Shown piece by piece: positions 60,299-64,000 of a stretch of DNA of 64,000 nt. The notes beneath the pieces are model-generated. The model did not search any database. It was not told the origin of the DNA and worked only from the letters and a program-made list of their open reading frames with translations. Both the position numbers and the translations under genes were made by a program. The stretch is taken from contig NZ_JASCQP010000016.1 in assembly GCF_030010555.1 (NCBI RefSeq), positions 30,262 to 94,261 of the forward strand, in the 5' to 3' direction. The DNA is from Halomonas rhizosphaerae (GTDB taxonomy: Bacteria > Pseudomonadota > Gammaproteobacteria > Pseudomonadales > Halomonadaceae). Positions within the stretch are counted from its first letter, which is position 1. Each line of letters begins with the position of its first letter.

Positions 60299-60320
60299 AC
60301 AACCACCCGCGGGTGGTTGT
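60299..60320. other. 22-bp perfect palindrome in the nusG-rplK spacer
   Basis: ACAACCACCCG followed directly by its complement CGGGTGGTTGT. It would form a hairpin with a small loop in the mRNA between nusG and rplK, but lacks a U run. It could be a processing site, a partial terminator or a protein site. Confidence 0.6.
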
Positions 60321-60344
60321 CACGAAACAGACAGGGCCGGAAGG

Positions 60345-60878
60345 CTATTCCTTCTCGACCTGGGCAAACTCCAGCTCGACGGGCGTGGAGCGGCCGAAGA
60401 TCAGCACGCTGACCTGCACACGGCTCTTGTCGTAGTTGACCTCCTCGACGACCCCGTTGAAGTCGGCGAAGGGTCCGTCGATGACGCGCACCGACTGGCC
60501 CGGTTCGAAGAGCGTCTTGGGCTTCGGCTTGTCGGTGCCGTCCTTGACCCGGCTGAGGATGGCATCCGCCTCCTTGCGGGTGATCGGGGCCGGCTTCTCC
60601 TTGGTGCCGCCGATGAACCCCATGACGCGCGGGGTCTCGTTGACCAGGTGCCAGGTCTCGTCATCCATCTCCATCTCGACCAGCACGTAGCCGGGATAGA
60701 ACTTGCGCTCGCTCTTGCGACGCTTGCCGTCACGCACCTCGACGACCTCTTCGGTCGGCACCAGGATCTCGCCGAAGCGATCCTCCATGCCGTGCATCTT
60801 CACGCGCTCGATGAGCGAGCGCATGACATGCTTCTCGAAGCCGGAGTAGGCGTGGACGACATACCAACGCTTGGACAT
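60345..60878 (-). CDS. nusG: Transcription termination/antitermination protein NusG
   Basis: 177 residues. The NGN domain ([20 protein letters not shown]) binds RNA polymerase; the C-terminal KOW domain ([20 protein letters not shown]) binds Rho or S10. 8 bp after secE. Confidence 0.98.
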   Translation of the reverse strand: MSKRWYVVHAYSGFEKHVMRSLIERVKMHGMEDRFGEILVPTEEVVEVRDGKRRKSERKFYPGYVLVEMEMDDETWHLVNETPRVMGFIGGTKEKPAPITRKEADAILSRVKDGTDKPKPKTLFEPGQSVRVIDGPFADFNGVVEEVNYDKSRVQVSVLIFGRSTPVELEFAQVEKE

Positions 60879-60886
60879 GAAAACTC

Positions 60887-61255
60887 CTAACCGATGACGC
60901 CGGACATCGCCCAGCCAAGAAGGGTGTCGATCAGCCAGAGCATCAAGCCGACCACCAGCACGGCCACCAGCACGATGGCGGTGGTCTGCACGGTCTCGGG
61001 CCGGGTCGGCCAGACGACACGCTGGATTTCCTTCTTCGCACTCCTGGCGAGCTCGACCAGATCACGACCCTTGGTCGTGGTCAGCGCCACCAGGGCCGCC
61101 GCCACGCTGAGCACGACGACACCGAGCACACGATAGAGAAGCGCCTGGTCGGCGAAATAGGTATTGCCGACCACGGCAAGGACCAGCAGAGTGACGACAA
61201 CCGCCCACTTGAGCCCGTCGTGGCGCGACTCCTGCACCTCGGCGTTATGCTTCAT
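60887..61255 (-). CDS. secE: Preprotein translocase subunit SecE
   Basis: 122 residues with three transmembrane helices, the three-helix form of gammaproteobacteria. The conserved amphipathic helix and hinge are [20 protein letters not shown], followed by the essential last helix. ATG 61255 is used; the frame further upstream runs into the tRNA-Trp spacer. Confidence 0.97.
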   Translation of the reverse strand: MKHNAEVQESRHDGLKWAVVVTLLVLAVVGNTYFADQALLYRVLGVVVLSVAAALVALTTTKGRDLVELARSAKKEIQRVVWPTRPETVQTTAIVLVAVLVVGLMLWLIDTLLGWAMSGVIG

Positions 61256-61327
61256 GAAAACGAGACTCCTCAGGGTGCGGCAATCGAAACATGAAAGTAT
61301 ATGAGATCTCGCCAGCCTGGGGAAGAC

Positions 61328-61403
<76 letters not shown>

Positions 61404-61456
61404 GTATCTGCTTCCGCGACCGCCCTTTGCAGGCGACCTGTACGACAGCGGGCGCC

Positions 61457-61485
61457 ATGATAGCGAAAGCCGCTCTCTCTGGCAA
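61457..61485 (-). promoter_or_regulatory. Promoter of tRNA-Trp-secE-nusG
   Basis: On the minus strand TTGCCA (61485-61480), 17 bp, TATCAT (61462-61457), placed between the tRNA-Thr terminator and tRNA-Trp. Confidence 0.7.
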
Positions 61486-61525
61486 CCCCTCCCCCGCACA
61501 ACATCAGCACGGGGAAGAAAAAGAA

Positions 61526-61547
61526 AAGGCGAGCCGGGGCTCGCCTT
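61526..61547 (-). terminator. Strong terminator after the Tyr-Gly-Thr tRNA operon
   Basis: Perfect 10-bp stem AAGGCGAGCC/GGCTCGCCTT with a 2-base gap, then a long U-rich tail (TTTTCTTTTTCTTCCCC on the minus strand). It ends the tRNA operon where other gammaproteobacteria continue into tufB. Confidence 0.9.
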
Positions 61548-61554
61548 CTCGATA

Positions 61555-61629
61555 TGGAGCTCATGGACGGATTTGAACCGTCGACCTCACCCTTACCAAG
61601 GGTGTGCTCTACCCCTGAGCTACATGAGC
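61555..61629 (-). tRNA. tRNA-Thr (anticodon GGT)
   Basis: 75 nt with encoded CCA. Acceptor GCTCATG/CATGAGC, anticodon stem CACCC/GGGTG with loop TTGGTAA (GGT), T-loop GGTTCAAATCC. Confidence 0.97.
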
Positions 61630-61658
61630 GCAACCTTGTGGCATCACATCCTGATACC

Positions 61659-61732
<74 letters not shown>

Positions 61733-61781
61733 CGACCCACTCTTGCTCGCCACCACACGACGCATCGGGTGCGGCTGAACC

Positions 61782-61865
<84 letters not shown>

Positions 61866-61877
61866 AGCTGGCGATGC

Positions 61878-61905
61878 ATTCTACCGCCTCTGTTCTCGGT
61901 GTCAA
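61878..61905 (-). promoter_or_regulatory. Promoter of the tRNA-Tyr-Gly-Thr operon
   Basis: On the minus strand a perfect -35 TTGACA (61905-61900), 16 bp, TAGAAT (61883-61878), 13 bp before the tRNA-Tyr 5' end, as expected for a stable-RNA promoter. Confidence 0.85.
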
Positions 61906-61981
61906 GTGCCTGTTTTCTTTGGCTCTTGATCGAACGCGACGGGCCTGCCGACCACGCCTCTCCGGAACGCGGCGCATTGTG

Positions 61982-62821
61982 TCAAAGCAGCATGGAGAAT
62001 GCAAGGGCGGCGCGTATCTTTTCCAGCGCCACCGGCGAGGGCACGCGGGGTGCCCCGGACAGGCGCCCCGCCCGCTCGGCCGCAGTCAGCGGGAAGCAGG
62101 CCTCGAGCCCACCGTAGACCATGTCCGGCCAGACTGCATGGGGCACCTGGATGCCACGTGACACCACCCGGGCATCCCCGCCGGTCAGCATCATCGGCAG
62201 CGCCACGCCCTGCTGGTCGCACACCTCGCTGTAGATGCGGTTGACCGCGCTCACCGCCGCCATGTAGATACCATGGTTGACCGCCTCGACGGTGCGCCTG
62301 CCAGGCTCCAGCAGCTCTTCGGCCTCGCTGTCCGGGTCGATCGCCACGTTGCGGGTGCCGAGCTTCAGGCTCTCCTTCATCAGCCGTAGCCCGGGCAGGA
62401 TGTAGCCGCCCAGGTGACGCCCGCCGGGCAGCACGAAGTCGACGGTGATGGCGCTACCGCAGTCCACGGCGCAGCAGCCACCGGCGAGCTGGTAGCCCGC
62501 CAGTGCTCCCATCCAGCGGTCGACCCCCAGCCGGCCGGGCTCCTCGTAGCCATTGGTGACCCCCAGGGCCTCGGCCGTCGAGCGCGCCACATGGACGGTA
62601 CCGACCCGGCGGCGCAGCAGCGACACCGTCTCCTCCAGTACCGCCCTGCGCGCCACGCTGGAGATGCGCACCGCCTCGACCACGTCGAGGTCCGGGATAT
62701 CCGCGCCCGGGCGCCACTCCTCCCGTGTCCAGACCGCCCCGCGGGAACGGATCTCGCTGCTGTCGGCATCCTTGAGCCGCCACTTGGACAGGGTGTTGCC
62801 GATATCGAGGTCCAGGATCAT
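61982..62821 (-). CDS. coaX: Type III pantothenate kinase
   Basis: First step of coenzyme A synthesis, the ASKHA-fold enzyme that is not inhibited by CoA. 279 residues. LDIGNTLSKW is the phosphate-1 motif, GVDRWMGALAGY the pantothenate region and DCGSAITVDFV the phosphate-2 motif with catalytic Asp. The ATG overlaps the birA stop by 4 bp. Confidence 0.96.
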   Translation of the reverse strand: MILDLDIGNTLSKWRLKDADSSEIRSRGAVWTREEWRPGADIPDLDVVEAVRISSVARRAVLEETVSLLRRRVGTVHVARSTAEALGVTNGYEEPGRLGVDRWMGALAGYQLAGGCCAVDCGSAITVDFVLPGGRHLGGYILPGLRLMKESLKLGTRNVAIDPDSEAEELLEPGRRTVEAVNHGIYMAAVSAVNRIYSEVCDQQGVALPMMLTGGDARVVSRGIQVPHAVWPDMVYGGLEACFPLTAAERAGRLSGAPRVPSPVALEKIRAALAFSMLL

Positions 62822-63807
62822 GCGCGTCTCCGCACGCTGATCTCGCCGCCGGCCAGCCGCACCGGCCGCCCCTCCTGCTGCACCCAGAGGTTGCCGGCCT
62901 CGTCCACATCCCCGGCTGTGGCCGACTCCCGGACTCCCCGCTGCAGGATCTCCACCTCGCAGCCGGCGAAGGCGTGTCGGGCGTTCCAGTCGTCACGCCA
63001 GGCGGAGAACCCCTGCTGCTCGAAGCCCGCCAGCAGGGGCAGCAGCTCGTCCAGCAGATCGACGGCCAGGACATTGCGTGAGAGCCCCGGCGCCTGGTCA
63101 TGGACCGCCGCGACGGCCTGGTCGATGCCCCCTCGGAACGCCGCCGGCAAGTCGACATTGATGCCCATGCCCACCACCACCTCGCACGGGCCCGCGGCAT
63201 CACCACTGATCTCCACCAGGATGCCCGCCAGCTTGCCGAGCGCCCCGTCGTCACCATCCAGCAGCACGTCATTGGGCCACTTGAGGCGAGGCCTGACGCC
63301 ATGGCGCTCGAGTACCCTGGCAAGGGCCACGCCCAGCGCCAGGCTCAGCCCCTCCAGCGACGCCACTCCCGCCTCGACCCGCCAGCCGATCGAGAGCATC
63401 AGGGTGCGCCCCCAGGGGGTCACCCAGGCGCGCCCTCGGCGTCCGCGCCCCTCGCTCTGCTGCTCCACCAGGCAGACCTCACCGTGCCCTGCCCCCTGGG
63501 AGAAACGCTCACGCAGGAAGGCGTTGCTGGACGGCAGGCTCTCTTCCACGAACAGCCGCGTCAGTTGGTGACGCGCCTCTCGCGAGAGGCCGGCCACGAT
63601 GGCGCCTCCATCCAGCAACTCGAGGCGCTCGACCAGTCGATACCCCTGACCCTTGACCGCCTCCATGGGAATGCCCAGGGACTCCAGCTTGCGCAACTGC
63701 TTCCATACTGCTGCCCGCGACACGCCCAGCCGTTCACCCAGCTGTTCGCCGGAGTGGAACTCGCCATCGCTCAGCAGTCGGATCAGGTCACCGATGGTCA
63801 TGCTCAT
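62818..63807 (-). CDS. birA: Biotin--protein ligase / biotin operon repressor
   Basis: 329 residues. N-terminal winged helix (about 1-62: LSDGEFHSGEQLGERLGVSR) suggests a DNA-binding, bifunctional BirA. The ligase core has GRGRRGRAW (biotinyl-AMP loop) and KWPNDVLLDG; the SH3-like C-terminal domain follows. It biotinylates AccB and may repress bio genes. It lies between the rRNA operon end and coaX. Confidence 0.95.
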   Translation of the reverse strand: MSMTIGDLIRLLSDGEFHSGEQLGERLGVSRAAVWKQLRKLESLGIPMEAVKGQGYRLVERLELLDGGAIVAGLSREARHQLTRLFVEESLPSSNAFLRERFSQGAGHGEVCLVEQQSEGRGRRGRAWVTPWGRTLMLSIGWRVEAGVASLEGLSLALGVALARVLERHGVRPRLKWPNDVLLDGDDGALGKLAGILVEISGDAAGPCEVVVGMGINVDLPAAFRGGIDQAVAAVHDQAPGLSRNVLAVDLLDELLPLLAGFEQQGFSAWRDDWNARHAFAGCEVEILQRGVRESATAGDVDEAGNLWVQQEGRPVRLAGGEISVRRRA

Positions 63808-63905
63808 GCCCCTGACGGGAAATGTGACATTCTAGCGGATGCGGCCAGCCCCCGGAAACGCCAGCGACCAAAGTGGGTAAGCGGCATCGACCTTCAGACA
63901 TGAAA

Positions 63906-63930
63906 AAACCCCGACCAATGGCCGGGGTTT
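63906..63930 (-). terminator. Terminator of the rRNA operon
   Basis: AAACCCC (63906-63912) pairs with GGGGTTT (63924-63930), with inner CC/GG pairs, and six Ts follow on the minus strand. It lies just after the 5S rRNA 3' end. Confidence 0.85.
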
Positions 63931-63938
63931 CTGAATAA

Positions 63939-64000
63939 GTGCCTGACGATGACCTACTCTCGCATGGGGAGGCCCCACACTACCATCGGCGCTGAGCGGT
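63939..64000 (-). rRNA. rrf: 5S rRNA, 3' part, continues beyond the window
   Basis: The minus strand reads GCGCCGATGGTAGTGTGGGG then CCTCCCCATGCGAGAGTAGG, the highly conserved 3' half of gammaproteobacterial 5S rRNA, ending near GTCAGGCA. The 5' half lies outside. It shows that an rRNA operon is upstream of birA. Confidence 0.95.

Overview
The window is a GC-rich chromosomal segment of a gammaproteobacterium, most likely Halomonas or a close relative in the Halomonadaceae. Support: the Pseudomonas/Halomonas-style orders birA-coaX-tRNA-secE-nusG and uvrA/MFS/ssb, FabA/FabB unsaturated fatty acid synthesis, acidic protein surfaces, and intergenic palindromes of a kind I associate with Halomonas (inference; no search was possible).

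Left arm (1-13.1 kb): obgE (partial), rpmA and rplU on the minus strand, divergent from ispB; a tRNA-Pro with its own promoter and terminator; a small Met-rich protein with a possible coupled leader ORF; about 450 bp without a gene I can defend; a universal stress protein; a DASS anion transporter; a phospholipase-D-like lipoprotein; a small membrane protein; a TlpA-like thioredoxin fused to a membrane domain; rapA; a palindromic/repeat-rich spacer; and a YfcH-type epimerase.

Central light/oxidative-stress cluster (13.1-22.0 kb): FAD oxidoreductase, a 34-codon CbiX-like remnant, a MerR regulator of the LitR/CarH type whose predicted cobalamin-binding residues are replaced, DNA photolyase phrB, an NTF2-like protein, an SDR, an FAD amine-oxidase-like protein, DUF1365, a cyclopropane-fatty-acid-synthase-like methyltransferase and DUF2878. 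Four of these are joined by 4-bp ATGA/GTGA overlaps. Two TNTACA half-sites exactly 11 bp apart lie in the divergent promoter. The cluster looks like a light- or singlet-oxygen-inducible module for DNA repair and membrane-lipid modification, and it is the most interesting part of the window.

fabA-fabB follow (22.1-23.8 kb), convergent through a perfect 18-bp hairpin with a minus-strand run MFS-ssb-sugar-nucleotide-reductase-like-plsC (23.9-27.6 kb). uvrA is divergent from the MFS gene and ends at a 7-bp tandem repeat.

Right arm (30.8-64 kb), entirely minus strand, is the translation/transcription superregion, read from right to left: 5S rRNA (partial), birA, coaX, tRNA-Tyr, -Gly, -Thr and -Trp, secE, nusG, rplK, rplA, rplJ, rplL, rpoB, rpoC, rpsL, rpsG, fusA, tuf, then the S10, spc and alpha operons from rpsJ to rplQ. 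All expected ribosomal genes of these operons are present, including the small rpmJ and rpmD. Two points differ from common layouts: no tuf gene stands between tRNA-Thr and tRNA-Trp, and the S10 promoter sits only about 60 bp before rpsJ, while a 164-bp spacer separates rpsJ from rplC. Clear sigma-70-type promoters and hairpin terminators or attenuators separate the transcription units.
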